From: Oscillospiraceae bacterium
GTDB lineage: Bacteria > Bacillota > Clostridia > Oscillospirales > Oscillospiraceae
Direction: 5' to 3'
Length of the DNA stretch: 64,000 nucleotides
Assembly (NCBI GenBank): GCA_015067945.1
Contig: SVLM01000001.1
Span: 170,461-234,460 of the forward strand
Shown here: piece by piece, positions 8,890-17,175 of the stretch
Layout of the letters: every line of letters starts with the position of its first letter
How positions within the stretch are numbered: the first letter of the stretch is position 1
The notes under the pieces: model-generated
What the model was told of the DNA's origin: nothing
The model's database searches: none
Seen by the model: only the letters and a program-made list of their open reading frames with translations
Made by a program: the position numbers and the translations under genes

Positions 8890-10587
8890 ATGACTTATGA
8901 ACAATGCTATGCGTTTTGGTGCAATGCCGGTCTGCCTGCCGATGTACAGGCTGAGCTGGCAGGATTGAAGGGTAATGAAGAGGAGCTGAAGGGCCGTTTT
9001 GGCGGTGATCTTCAGTTCGGTACTGCTGGTATGCGTGGTATCATGGGTGCAGGCAGCAATCGTCTGAACCGCTATACCGTCCGCAGAGCGGCTCAGGGTA
9101 TGGCAGCATGGCTCAGCTGCACGGATCTTCCCAAGAAGGCTGCTATCGGCTACGATTCCAGACACAATTCCCAGCTGTTTGCTGAGGTTTGTGCTGTGGC
9201 ATTTGCTGAGGCCGGTATTGAGGTTTGGCTGTATGACCGCCTGGCTCCCACACCTATGCTGTCCTACGCTGTGCGACAGTTGGGCTGCGGCTGCGGTATC
9301 GTGATCTCCGCAAGTCACAATGCAGGTGCGTACAACGGCGTGAAGTGCTACGGCCCTGATGGCTGTCAGATGACAGATGAGCCTGCAGCTGTGGTCACCG
9401 GGAAAATCGCTGAGATTCCTTATTTTGTTCCGGAAAGCAAGTCCTTTGACGCATTTATGGCAGAAGGATTGATCCGTTACATCGGTCAGGACCTCTGGGA
9501 AAGCTACTATCAGACCGTTCTGAACGAGGCTGTGGATCCCGAAATGCTCCGCTCTGCGGGACTGAATATCGTATATACCCCGCTGTGTGGCACCGGTATG
9601 GAGCCCGTCCACGCAGTGCTGGGTAAGCTTGGTGTGAATATTACCACTGTCAGTTGTCAAGCCAAGCCGGATGGCGATTTCAAAACCTGTGAATATCCCA
9701 ACCCCGAAACCGACGCTGCACTGAATGAGAGTTACAAGGTGGCTGCAACGGCTCCCTGCGACGTGATTCTGGGCACTGACCCGGACGCTGACCGGGTCGC
9801 CATCGCCGTTCCTGACGGCAAGGGCGGCTTCACAAAGCTCTCCGGCAACGAGCTTGGCTTCATGCTGCTTGACTACATTCTGAAGGCCCGCACCGCAAAG
9901 GGCGATATCCCTGAAGGTGCCATCACCGTTCGCTCTATTGTATCCTCTCCGCTGGCAGATCGGATCGCCGCATATTACGGTGTGACCATGAAGGCTGTGC
10001 TCACCGGCTTTAAGTATATCGGCGGTGAGATTCTGGAGCTGGAGCAGAAGAATGAGGAACATAAGTTTATTTTCGGCTTTGAGGAAAGCTGCGGCTATCT
10101 GAAGGGTACATATGCCCGTGATAAGGACGCAATCGTTGCAACCATGCTGGTCTGTGAATTGGCTGCCAGCATGAAGCAGCAGGGCAAGAGCATTCTGGAT
10201 GCATTGGATGAGGTTTATGCCAAGTATGGCTACTATCTGGCCTATGTCCAGAGCATCGAGCTGACCGGTGCTGACGCAATGGAGAAGGCCGCAAAGATGA
10301 TGGCTGATCTGCGTAGTGACGTTCCCAAGGCCATCGGTGGCGCTGCTGTTACCGGTGTTCGTGATTACAAGAGCAGCATTGCAAAGGATCTGGTAACCGG
10401 TGAGGAAACTGTGATCGCACTGCCCAAGTCCAATGTGCTGGAGCTGCTGCTGGGCGAAAAGGGAAGCGTCATCGCACGTCCCTCCGGTACGGAACCGAAG
10501 GTGAAGTTCTACTACACCGCTGTTGGTGACACCAAGGATGCCGCCAAGGCTCTGCTGGATGCCTGCGTGGCACAGATGAGCAAATAA
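8890..10587 (+). CDS. Phosphoglucomutase/phosphomannomutase
   Basis: Alpha-D-phosphohexomutase interconverting hexose 1- and 6-phosphates, supplying UDP-glucose or GDP-mannose precursors. The 565-residue protein has the phosphoserine loop SASHN (S142 the expected phosphorylated residue), metal-binding DPDADR (297-302), sugar-binding GFEESCGYL and the phosphate-binding RPSGTEPKVKF near the C-terminus. Size and motif set match the PgcA-type enzymes of Firmicutes. Whether glucose or mannose phosphates are preferred cannot be read from the sequence. A metallo-beta-lactamase lipoprotein follows in close succession. Confidence 0.95.
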   Translation: MTYEQCYAFWCNAGLPADVQAELAGLKGNEEELKGRFGGDLQFGTAGMRGIMGAGSNRLNRYTVRRAAQGMAAWLSCTDLPKKAAIGYDSRHNSQLFAEVCAVAFAEAGIEVWLYDRLAPTPMLSYAVRQLGCGCGIVISASHNAGAYNGVKCYGPDGCQMTDEPAAVVTGKIAEIPYFVPESKSFDAFMAEGLIRYIGQDLWESYYQTVLNEAVDPEMLRSAGLNIVYTPLCGTGMEPVHAVLGKLGVNITTVSCQAKPDGDFKTCEYPNPETDAALNESYKVAATAPCDVILGTDPDADRVAIAVPDGKGGFTKLSGNELGFMLLDYILKARTAKGDIPEGAITVRSIVSSPLADRIAAYYGVTMKAVLTGFKYIGGEILELEQKNEEHKFIFGFEESCGYLKGTYARDKDAIVATMLVCELAASMKQQGKSILDALDEVYAKYGYYLAYVQSIELTGADAMEKAAKMMADLRSDVPKAIGGAAVTGVRDYKSSIAKDLVTGEETVIALPKSNVLELLLGEKGSVIARPSGTEPKVKFYYTAVGDTKDAAKALLDACVAQMSK

Positions 10588-10606
10588 GATGCAAGGATTA
10601 TTCTAT

Positions 10607-12157
10607 ATGACAGTTAAATCAAAAAGAATCCTTGCGTTACTTATTTTGTTGATATTTTCCGTTTCCTTGTGCCTGAGTGCCTGCGTTCCCCGGACTGCGG
10701 ATCCCCAGAATTCTGTGCCTTCTGACGGCACGGAGGCTCCACAGACAGATCCCACCGGAAGCACACCAACGGAAAGTACAAATGCAACTGAAGCAACTCA
10801 GCCACAGGTAACGCAGCCCGTTGTGACCCAGCCGCCCCATACCCACAGCTACACGGAAGCGGTGACAGCACCGGACTGCAGCAATAAAGGCTACAGCACA
10901 TATACCTGCGATTGCGGCGATAGTTACGTAGATAAGGAGGTGCCTGCTACGGGCGAGCATAATGTTACAGACGGCATCTGCACCAGCTGCGGTTTGCCTC
11001 CGATCCCTGCATTTACCGGTGGAAACCAGAATGATGATCTGTACAGCTGTGGCAACGATAACTATTTACTGGTTTATTCCAGCGTGTATAGCACGGCTGC
11101 GAAGAATTACGAGAAGGAGTTGCAATCCAGCGGCTATACCCTAACACAAAGCAACGAGATCGGCTCCAACCGTTTTGCAACCTTCCACAAGGGCGAGCAG
11201 ATGGTTCATTGCGTGTATTTTGCCGCTGATCGGGAATATCGCATCACCTACGGTCCAAAGACCTATATGGGCGAGACTCAGGCCGTTACGGACTACAGTG
11301 CAGTTGTAACCCCTTCCGTATCCATGATCGCCATGAGCTGCGACGAGGAGGCAGGTACGGGCATGTGCATTGTCGCACAACTGGCTGACGGCAGTTACGT
11401 GATCATCGACGGCGGTTTCGGTCAAAAGGCTGATGAGGCACAGCGTAGTGTGGATATGAAAACCCTGCTGAATTTCCTGAAGGACAATAACCCCAACGGA
11501 GGAAAGCCGCAGGTGACATGGATGATCACCCATGCGGATTGGGATCATATCGGTCTGCCGGTATGGTTCACAAAGCTGTATGGCGATCAGATCCAGGTAA
11601 ATACTGTCTGCTATAATTTCCCCATTGGCACATCACTGGCCGGAAATATTGACAGCTTCATGACTGCCATTGCTGACAAATATCCCAACGCCAATCATTA
11701 CATCATGCACACCGGCAATAAGCTGTATTTGCCCGGCTGTGAGATCGAATTCTTGTTCACTGCGGCTGAGGATCTGTATCCTACGGGATTTAAGAACGGC
11801 AATTACACCAGTAATGCCTGGCGGATGACCATCGAAGGGAAAACCATCCTGATTACCGGTGATATCGAAAATCCCCTCAGTGCCAAGATCGCCAGAAATT
11901 ATGGCAATTATCTGGCAAGTGATATTTTGCAAGTGGTTCACCATGGCGTGAACGGTGCAACAAAGGAACTGTATCAGTATGTAAACTACAAGAACAAGCT
12001 GAAGGTGTGCTTCTGGACGATTCCGACTACCAGAAAATGGAGAACGGAGGAATCCGCATACCGTGCCTATAATCAGATCCTTTGGGACAGTGGTGCTGAG
12101 CATTACTACCACGACTATACCACCACCATTGAGCTGCCATCGCTGACAAAAAGATAA
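10607..12157 (+). CDS. Lipoprotein with metallo-beta-lactamase-fold domain
   Basis: A 516-residue surface lipoprotein. The signal peptide ends in lipobox LSAC (C26); then comes a Thr/Pro/Gln-rich spacer (about 30-75), a small Cys-containing segment (about 78-130, with CDCG and CTSCG), and a C-terminal metallo-hydrolase domain with HADWDH (309-314, the HxHxDH-type metal site), a GDIE motif and HHG. The arrangement resembles ComEC-like and competence-type MBL proteins attached to the outside of the cell. The ATG at 10607 has AGGA at proper distance; an earlier in-frame ATG at 10589 adds six residues without a ribosome site. Substrate unknown. Confidence 0.88.
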   Translation: MTVKSKRILALLILLIFSVSLCLSACVPRTADPQNSVPSDGTEAPQTDPTGSTPTESTNATEATQPQVTQPVVTQPPHTHSYTEAVTAPDCSNKGYSTYTCDCGDSYVDKEVPATGEHNVTDGICTSCGLPPIPAFTGGNQNDDLYSCGNDNYLLVYSSVYSTAAKNYEKELQSSGYTLTQSNEIGSNRFATFHKGEQMVHCVYFAADREYRITYGPKTYMGETQAVTDYSAVVTPSVSMIAMSCDEEAGTGMCIVAQLADGSYVIIDGGFGQKADEAQRSVDMKTLLNFLKDNNPNGGKPQVTWMITHADWDHIGLPVWFTKLYGDQIQVNTVCYNFPIGTSLAGNIDSFMTAIADKYPNANHYIMHTGNKLYLPGCEIEFLFTAAEDLYPTGFKNGNYTSNAWRMTIEGKTILITGDIENPLSAKIARNYGNYLASDILQVVHHGVNGATKELYQYVNYKNKLKVCFWTIPTTRKWRTEESAYRAYNQILWDSGAEHYYHDYTTTIELPSLTKR

Positions 12158-12159
12158 CC

Positions 12160-12196
12160 AAAAATAATCGGGTCGAAAGTCCCGGTTATTTTTTTG
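12160..12196 (+). terminator. Rho-independent terminator after the MBL lipoprotein
   Basis: AAATAATCGGG and the near-complementary CCCGGTTATTT around a short loop, followed by a run of Ts. Confidence 0.8.
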
Positions 12197-12236
12197 TGCC
12201 TGAGCGAATAGCTTGTAACGAAAGGGGAGGGGAAAC

Positions 12237-12665
12237 ATGAAAAAGCAAGGGAAGGTAAAAGGAACTGCGGCAGCAATGCCGGTGGGGATCGGGATCGGTG
12301 TGGGTGTAGGGTTGATCCTTACATTGATCGGTGCGGTGATGCTGACGTTCGCATTGGAAGGGGAGACGCTGTCCGTTGAAGCCATGGGCTACGGCATAAT
12401 GGTGGTACTGTTTATGGCAGGATTCCTATCGGCTATGGTAGCCATGTGGCGTATCAAGCACAGAAAGCTGCAAGTGAGCCTCATCACAGCGGGGGCCTAT
12501 TTGCTAACGCTGCTGGCGATGAATGCATTGTTCTTTGGTGGGCAGTACGAAGGTGTCGGTGCAACTGTGATTGTGGTGGCGATTGCCGGAACGGCTGCGG
12601 GATTTATCGGCAGCGGTGGAGCAAAAACCGCAATACACAGGCCTAAATTTAGGGCTCATGGTTAA
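12237..12665 (+). CDS. Four-helix membrane protein, TIGR04086-like
   Basis: A 142-residue protein with four predicted membrane helices (about 15-40, 50-70, 80-100, 105-125) rich in Gly, Ala, Ile and Val, and charged ends (N-terminal KKQGKVKG, C-terminal RPKFRAHG). Size and topology fit the TIGR04086 family of uncharacterised clostridial membrane proteins. GGGGAGGGG precedes the ATG. No function is known. Confidence 0.75.
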   Translation: MKKQGKVKGTAAAMPVGIGIGVGVGLILTLIGAVMLTFALEGETLSVEAMGYGIMVVLFMAGFLSAMVAMWRIKHRKLQVSLITAGAYLLTLLAMNALFFGGQYEGVGATVIVVAIAGTAAGFIGSGGAKTAIHRPKFRAHG

Positions 12666-12681
12666 ATTGCACAATAAACGT

Positions 12682-12736
12682 CGATAGGTAAATATAATTT
12701 ACCTATCGCAGGATTTTTGCAAGCAAACTTGCAAAA
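12682..12736. repeat. Two adjacent perfect inverted repeats
   Basis: First repeat: 12-base arms CGATAGGTAAAT (12682-12693) and its complement (12697-12708) with an ATA loop. Second: nine-base arms TTTTGCAAG (12715-12723) and CTTGCAAAA (12728-12736) with a CAAA loop. They follow the membrane-protein gene and could terminate it or act as protein-binding sites; there is no clean T-run after the first. Confidence 0.7.
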
Positions 12737-12894
12737 CCCATATCTAGTGTGGAAGTTTGATTACACCTCCCAAGATGTAGGGAAATCGTCGAAAATGGCA
12801 AATTTTCTGCGTGCTCGGTTGCGTCAGTTAACATAATGATGTTGACATAAAAATCGGCATAATCTACAAAAAACGTAAAAATAGCCAAAACAGC
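12737..12894. other. Intergenic region without recognised gene
   Basis: The rest of the 359-base gap before the next gene is AT-rich and holds no credible coding frame. A minus-strand open frame of 79 codons spans it, but it lacks a ribosome binding site and family-like composition. Confidence 0.6.
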
Positions 12895-12923
12895 TTGAAA
12901 TTCAAGGGGTTTTAGAGTATAGT
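12895..12923 (+). promoter_or_regulatory. Sigma-A-type promoter upstream of the 13025 gene
   Basis: TTGAAA (12895-12900), a 17-base spacer and TATAGT (12918-12923), giving an approximately 95-base leader before the membrane-protein gene and xerD. Confidence 0.7.
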
Positions 12924-13024
12924 ATCTATGCATTGTTTCCAATGAGGTGTTGTTGTACGCCTTTTTTCATGCTATGTCGTGATGCTGTACTTTTATAAAA
13001 GCTGTTACTCAGAAGGAGGCAGGT

Positions 13025-13552
13025 ATGGCATCTGTTACGAAAGTCAAACCCAAATTCCGATTGCACATACCGAAGGTATATGCATACTTCACCGTCATTT
13101 GGTTGGTGGGTTTGGTTTTGGGAACCGTTTTTGCAGCTGGGTCAGGCAACCAATATTTTCTTATGATGCACACAGCCACCGGGCACCGTGTGACGATCGT
13201 CGGCTTGACAGCTACCGTTTTGCTACCTTTTCTATTGACCGCATTCGCGGTTTATAAAAACAGACGCTGGTTACTGTATTCAATCTGCTTTGCCAAGGCA
13301 TTTGCCTTTGCGTATTGCGGACTCGGCATTGCCGCCGCATACGGCAGTGCAAGCTGGCTGGTTCGACCATTATTTCAGTTTTCCGATATCGTTACAGTTC
13401 CGATTCTTGTTTGGTTTGCATTGCGGAACCTGAACGGCATGAATACACGCCGGAGACAGGATTTTGGGATCTGCCTTGGGTTTGATATTGTGGTCTGCTG
13501 TCTGGATTTATGGTATATTTCGCCGTTTCTGGCGTTCATTACAAAGAATTAA
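13025..13552 (+). CDS. Integral membrane protein of unknown function upstream of xerD
   Basis: A 175-residue protein with five predicted membrane helices (about 19-39, 58-76, 83-108, 112-130, 148-168) and a basic N-terminus. I do not recognise the family. In many endospore formers the gene just before xerD (ripX) is spoIIM, also a small polytopic protein, so a very divergent SpoIIM is one possibility, but no motif supports it. AAGGAGG lies well placed before the ATG. It ends 18 bases before xerD and shares its promoter. Confidence 0.8.
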   Translation: MASVTKVKPKFRLHIPKVYAYFTVIWLVGLVLGTVFAAGSGNQYFLMMHTATGHRVTIVGLTATVLLPFLLTAFAVYKNRRWLLYSICFAKAFAFAYCGLGIAAAYGSASWLVRPLFQFSDIVTVPILVWFALRNLNGMNTRRRQDFGICLGFDIVVCCLDLWYISPFLAFITKN

Positions 13553-13570
13553 ACGGAAGGTACGCAATTC

Positions 13571-14452
13571 ATGTTGGACTTGATCGCTGCTTATGAAAAT
13601 TACCTGACAAAGGTAAAGCAGGCATCCACCAACACCGTCGCCTCCTACATCCGGGACATTCGGCAGTACGCCGCATGGCTCAGTGGTGAAGGTGTGGAAA
13701 TCGTGGATGCACAGCAATTGAATATCAGCAACTATCTGTCCTACCTGGAGGGACAGGGCCGATCCGGTGCCACGGTTTCCCGCAGCTTGGCAAGTCTGAA
13801 GAACTTCTACAGCTATGTGGTTTCCACCGGCTTTATGGAAAAGACTCCCGTTAGCGACATTCATGTTGACCGGGGAGAGAAGAAGCTGCCTCAGGTTCTT
13901 ACCGGCCGGGAGATCGAGCTTCTGCTGCAGCAGCCTGCAGCTGTGGATGCAAAGGGCATCCGGGACAAGGCCATGCTGGAAGTGATGTACGCCACCGGTA
14001 TTCGCGTGACCGAGCTAATCGAGCTGGATATTGACGATGTGAACCTGGAATTGAGCACTATCAAGTGCTCCGGCACCAAAAAATCCCGTTCCATTCCGCT
14101 GTATCCCGGTGCACTGAAGGCACTGACCGTCTACATAACGGACATTCGTAACACCATGCTGGCAGACTCCGATGAGAAGGCTCTGTTTGTCAATGTGGGC
14201 GGTGTTCGGATGAGTCGGCAGGGTTTTTGGAAGATCCTGAAGCACTATCAGGCTACCGCACACATTGAAAAGGAGATCACACCCCACACCTTGCGGCACA
14301 GCTTCGCGGTGCATCTGCTGGAAAACGGTGCCGATCTTGGTTCCCTGCAGGAGCTGATGGGTCACAGCGATATTTCCTCCACCCAGATGTACACCCACAT
14401 GATCAACCAAAAGCTGAAGTCCGTGTACGAAAAATGCCATCCGAAAGCTTAA
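13571..14452 (+). CDS. xerD: Tyrosine recombinase XerD
   Basis: Site-specific recombinase resolving chromosome dimers at dif. The 293-residue protein has the N-terminal core-binding domain (about 1-85) and the catalytic domain with R145 in TGIRVTE, H239-x-x-R242 in HTLRH, H265 in MGHSD and the nucleophile Y274 in TQMYTHM. All five hallmark residues are present. The order membrane protein-xerD matches clostridial chromosomes. A terminator shared with convergent pfkA follows. Confidence 0.96.
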   Translation: MLDLIAAYENYLTKVKQASTNTVASYIRDIRQYAAWLSGEGVEIVDAQQLNISNYLSYLEGQGRSGATVSRSLASLKNFYSYVVSTGFMEKTPVSDIHVDRGEKKLPQVLTGREIELLLQQPAAVDAKGIRDKAMLEVMYATGIRVTELIELDIDDVNLELSTIKCSGTKKSRSIPLYPGALKALTVYITDIRNTMLADSDEKALFVNVGGVRMSRQGFWKILKHYQATAHIEKEITPHTLRHSFAVHLLENGADLGSLQELMGHSDISSTQMYTHMINQKLKSVYEKCHPKA

Positions 14453-14494
14453 AAGCCTACCGTGTCTATGCGACACAGTAGGCTTCTCTTTTTA
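14453..14494. terminator. Bidirectional terminator between xerD and pfkA
   Basis: AAGCCTAC...GTAGGCTT outer stem with an inner GTGTC/GACAC stem, followed on the plus strand by TCTCTTTTT. Confidence 0.8.
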
Positions 14495-14499
14495 TGTAA

Positions 14500-15471
14500 T
14501 TACAGGCCGGTCATGGCGTCCAGCACATCCACTTCCATGGATTGGATGCTGCGGTGCATCTGCAGGGCTTCGTCGATGGAAACATCGGTAAAATGACCGT
14601 TTTGGGTGCAGACGATGCGGTTGGTCTTGCCGGCAAGGAGCAGCTCCACCGCAAGGTAACCCATCTTGGTGGCATTGACACGGTCACGGCCATTGGGAGA
14701 GCCGCCACGCTGGATATGACCCAGAACAGTAACACGGGGATCCAGATCGATGGCTTCCTTGATCTTTACGGCAATGTCGGATGCAGAGCCTGCACCCTCC
14801 GCCACCACGATCATAAAGTGGGTAAAGCCATTCAAGCGGGCCTTGCGAACCTTCTCGATCACATCTTTTTCAAAATCAATATGCTTTTCCGGAACCAAAA
14901 CAGCCGTCGCACCAACGGCCAGGCCTACATACATGGCCAGGTAACCGGCATTGCGGCCCATGACCTCCACCACGGAGCAACGTTCGTGTGACTGCATGGT
15001 ATCACGAAGCTTATCGATGCACTCGATAGCGGTATTGGCAGCAGTGTCAAAGCCGATGGAATAGTTGGTACAGCTGATGTCGTTATCGATGGTGGCAGGG
15101 ATACAGACCACATTGATGCCGTAGGCCGAAAGGGCACGGGCACCCCGGAAGGTACCATCACCGCCGATGGCGATCACGCTGTCAAGGCCCAGGAATTTGC
15201 AGGTAGAGACGGCCTTTCGTTGGCCTTCCTCCGTCATAAATTCCTTGCTCCGGGCGGTATAGAGAATGGTGCCGCCACGGTTGATCGTCCGGGAAACGCT
15301 CTTTTCGTCCAGCTTGACGATATCACCGGAAATCAGGCCGTTATAGCCACGGCGGATGCCATAAACCTCCACTCCGTGAAACAATGCAGTTCGTACAACC
15401 GCACGGACCGCAGCATTCATACCCGGGGCATCGCCGCCGCTGGTCAGTACGCCAATTCGTTTAATGCTCAT
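14500..15471 (-). CDS. pfkA: ATP-dependent 6-phosphofructokinase
   Basis: Phosphorylates fructose 6-phosphate, the committed step of glycolysis. The 323-residue product starts MSIKRIGVLTSGGDAPGMN, with the ATP-binding GGDAPGMN loop, GGDGTFRGA, the catalytic TIDND motif and the effector/substrate-binding GGSPNGRDR-like region typical of bacterial PfkA. The ATG at 15471 is preceded by TTGGAGGA; an upstream in-frame GAG-rich extension to 15486 is not supported. It is a single-gene unit with its own promoter, divergent from the hydrolase operon. Confidence 0.97.
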   Translation of the reverse strand: MSIKRIGVLTSGGDAPGMNAAVRAVVRTALFHGVEVYGIRRGYNGLISGDIVKLDEKSVSRTINRGGTILYTARSKEFMTEEGQRKAVSTCKFLGLDSVIAIGGDGTFRGARALSAYGINVVCIPATIDNDISCTNYSIGFDTAANTAIECIDKLRDTMQSHERCSVVEVMGRNAGYLAMYVGLAVGATAVLVPEKHIDFEKDVIEKVRKARLNGFTHFMIVVAEGAGSASDIAVKIKEAIDLDPRVTVLGHIQRGGSPNGRDRVNATKMGYLAVELLLAGKTNRIVCTQNGHFTDVSIDEALQMHRSIQSMEVDVLDAMTGL

Positions 15472-15501
15472 ATAGAAATCCTCCAAGCTTTTTCTCTAGT
15501 T

Positions 15502-15530
15502 ATTTTAACTATTTGCTCACAGATTGTAAA
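15502..15530 (-). promoter_or_regulatory. Promoter of pfkA
   Basis: On the minus strand TTTACA (15530-15525), a 17-base spacer and TAAAAT (15507-15502), about 30 bases upstream of the pfkA start. Confidence 0.7.
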
Positions 15531-15580
15531 GTAGAATTTTCGACAAATAGATGGCTTTCATTGAAATGTTGCATGTTTTG

Positions 15581-15609
15581 TTGACACAGCTCGAAAATCA
15601 AACTATAAT
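15581..15609 (+). promoter_or_regulatory. Full-consensus sigma-A promoter of the twin-hydrolase/ATP-grasp operon
   Basis: TTGACA (15581-15586), exactly 17 bases, TATAAT (15604-15609): both hexamers match the consensus, which is rare. The first start codon is 31 bases downstream with GGAGG before it. Such a promoter is either strongly constitutive or held back by a regulator. Confidence 0.9.
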
Positions 15610-15639
15610 AATTACAAACTTATTGTCGGAGGGCCTTTT

Positions 15640-16395
15640 ATGGTCAAGAAATGGTATGTGGAGATTCCTCAGCTTTCCCAGGATATGCAGCGCCGTGTGT
15701 ATCTGTATTTGCCGGAAAGCTATGACAAAAACAAGGATGCTCGCTATCCGGTTATGTATATGTTCGACGGGCACAATGTGTTCTTTGACAAGGATGCGAC
15801 CTACGGCAAATCCTGGGGCATGAACAAATATATGCAGGAGAGCAAGAAGGAGCTCATTATCGTCGCTGTGGAATGCAATCATGTTGGTAACGGACGGCTG
15901 CAGGAGTATGCTCCTTTTAACTTCGAAAATGCTACCCTTGGCAAGATCAAATCCAAGGGTAAGGTGTATATGCACTGGCTGATTAACATCCTTAAACCCT
16001 ATATCGACGAAAACTACCGCACCTTGAATGATCGAACCAACACGATCATCTGCGGTTCGTCCATGGGTGGTCTGATGGCACTGTACGGCGTGACGGTATT
16101 CAACCACATCTTCCAGCGTGGGGCCTGTCTGTCGCCCAGCCTGTGGGTGGATTCCGGCAAGGTGCTGGAAATGGTTGCCCGGGCACACATTCGCCGGGAT
16201 ACCTGTATTTATATGGACTACGGCAGTGAGGAGATGTTCAACCATGCAGCAAATGCAGAAGCATTGATTTCCACTTCTCATTTGCTGCTGACAAAGAGAG
16301 TCAATCTTGCCCTGCGTGTGGTACCCGGCGGTACACACTCGGAAGCAAGCTGGGAACGGCAGATCCCCGTATTTATGGACTGCCTGGGATTGTGA
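15640..16395 (+). CDS. Putative esterase, alpha/beta-hydrolase fold (PF00756-like)
   Basis: A 251-residue cytoplasmic protein of the putative-esterase (enterochelin-esterase-like) group. Features: N-terminal strand region RRVYLYLPESYDK, VMYMFDGHNVF, nucleophile elbow GSSMGG with S141 as nucleophile, and a C-terminal GGTHSEASW with H233 as likely catalytic histidine. There is no signal peptide. It is the first gene of an operon; the next gene, also a 251-residue hydrolase, begins eight bases later, and an ATP-grasp protein follows. Substrate unknown; ester or thioester hydrolysis of a conjugate made by the ATP-grasp enzyme is an inference. Confidence 0.88.
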   Translation: MVKKWYVEIPQLSQDMQRRVYLYLPESYDKNKDARYPVMYMFDGHNVFFDKDATYGKSWGMNKYMQESKKELIIVAVECNHVGNGRLQEYAPFNFENATLGKIKSKGKVYMHWLINILKPYIDENYRTLNDRTNTIICGSSMGGLMALYGVTVFNHIFQRGACLSPSLWVDSGKVLEMVARAHIRRDTCIYMDYGSEEMFNHAANAEALISTSHLLLTKRVNLALRVVPGGTHSEASWERQIPVFMDCLGL

Positions 16396-16402
16396 GGTTT
16401 GT

Positions 16403-17158
16403 ATGGAAATTCGTTACGAAAAGCATTACAGCTCCCACTTGGGTCGGGAGATGGAGTTTAAGATCTACGGTCATGCCGGAAAACCGGTGCTGTTTATCCC
16501 TTGTCAGAGCGGCCGATTCTTCGACTTTGAGAATTTCAAGATGGTGGATGCCTGGGCGAAGTGGATTGAAGAGGGAAGATGCACTGTTTACAGTGCCGAC
16601 TGCATTGATGATGAGGCGTGGGCTGCCCAGGGTGCCGATAGCCGCTGGCGGATCGAGAACCATGAGCGGTGGTACAACTACATTGTCGAAGAGCTTGTGC
16701 CCACCATCCGCCACCTGAGTGGTCTGCGGAACGGATACGACCAGCGAATCATGACCTTCGGTTGCTCCATGGGCGCCATGCACGCCGCAAACCTGTTCTT
16801 CAGACGGCCGGATCTGTTTGACCGAGTCTTTGCGATCTCCGGTCTTTACGACTCCAATATGTTCTTCGGTGATTACATGGACGAGCTGGTTTACAACAAC
16901 AGCCCTGTACATTATTTGGCGAACATGCCGGAGAATCACCCCTATATCAATATGTACAATCTAAGCAGAATTCTGATCGTAGTCGGTCAGGGTAACTGGG
17001 AAGGTCCGTTGCTGGAAAGCACCCGGTGGCTCGACACCGTCATGTGCCAAAAGGGAATCAAGGCCAGGTTCGAATACTGGGGCTATGATGTCGCTCACGA
17101 TTGGCCCTGGTGGTTTAAGATGGTGGACACTTATGTGCCATGGATGTTGGATTGCTAA
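16403..17158 (+). CDS. Esterase/lipase superfamily protein (COG4947-like)
   Basis: A second 251-residue alpha/beta hydrolase, distinct in sequence from its upstream neighbour. It has LFIPCQSGRFFDFENF near the start (oxyanion-region strand), a nucleophile elbow FGCSMGAMHA with S122, and VAHDWPWW near the C-terminus as a likely histidine-containing region. The ATG at 16403 follows GAGG; the frame open further upstream overlaps the previous gene and is not coding. It fits the COG4947 type often annotated only as esterase. Same operon as the hydrolase and ATP-grasp genes on either side. Confidence 0.87.
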   Translation: MEIRYEKHYSSHLGREMEFKIYGHAGKPVLFIPCQSGRFFDFENFKMVDAWAKWIEEGRCTVYSADCIDDEAWAAQGADSRWRIENHERWYNYIVEELVPTIRHLSGLRNGYDQRIMTFGCSMGAMHAANLFFRRPDLFDRVFAISGLYDSNMFFGDYMDELVYNNSPVHYLANMPENHPYINMYNLSRILIVVGQGNWEGPLLESTRWLDTVMCQKGIKARFEYWGYDVAHDWPWWFKMVDTYVPWMLDC

Positions 17159-17175
17159 GTGAAAGGATTACTCAA

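Noticed and set aside
8302..10062. A 586-codon open frame on the minus strand opposite the phosphohexomutase gene
   Set aside because: It lies exactly antisense to a well-conserved enzyme, has no ribosome binding site or family motif, and its long opening follows from the codon bias of the plus-strand gene.
12703..12942. A 79-codon minus-strand frame in the gap before the 13025 gene
   Set aside because: No ribosome site, overlaps inverted repeats and a plus-strand promoter; no family similarity.
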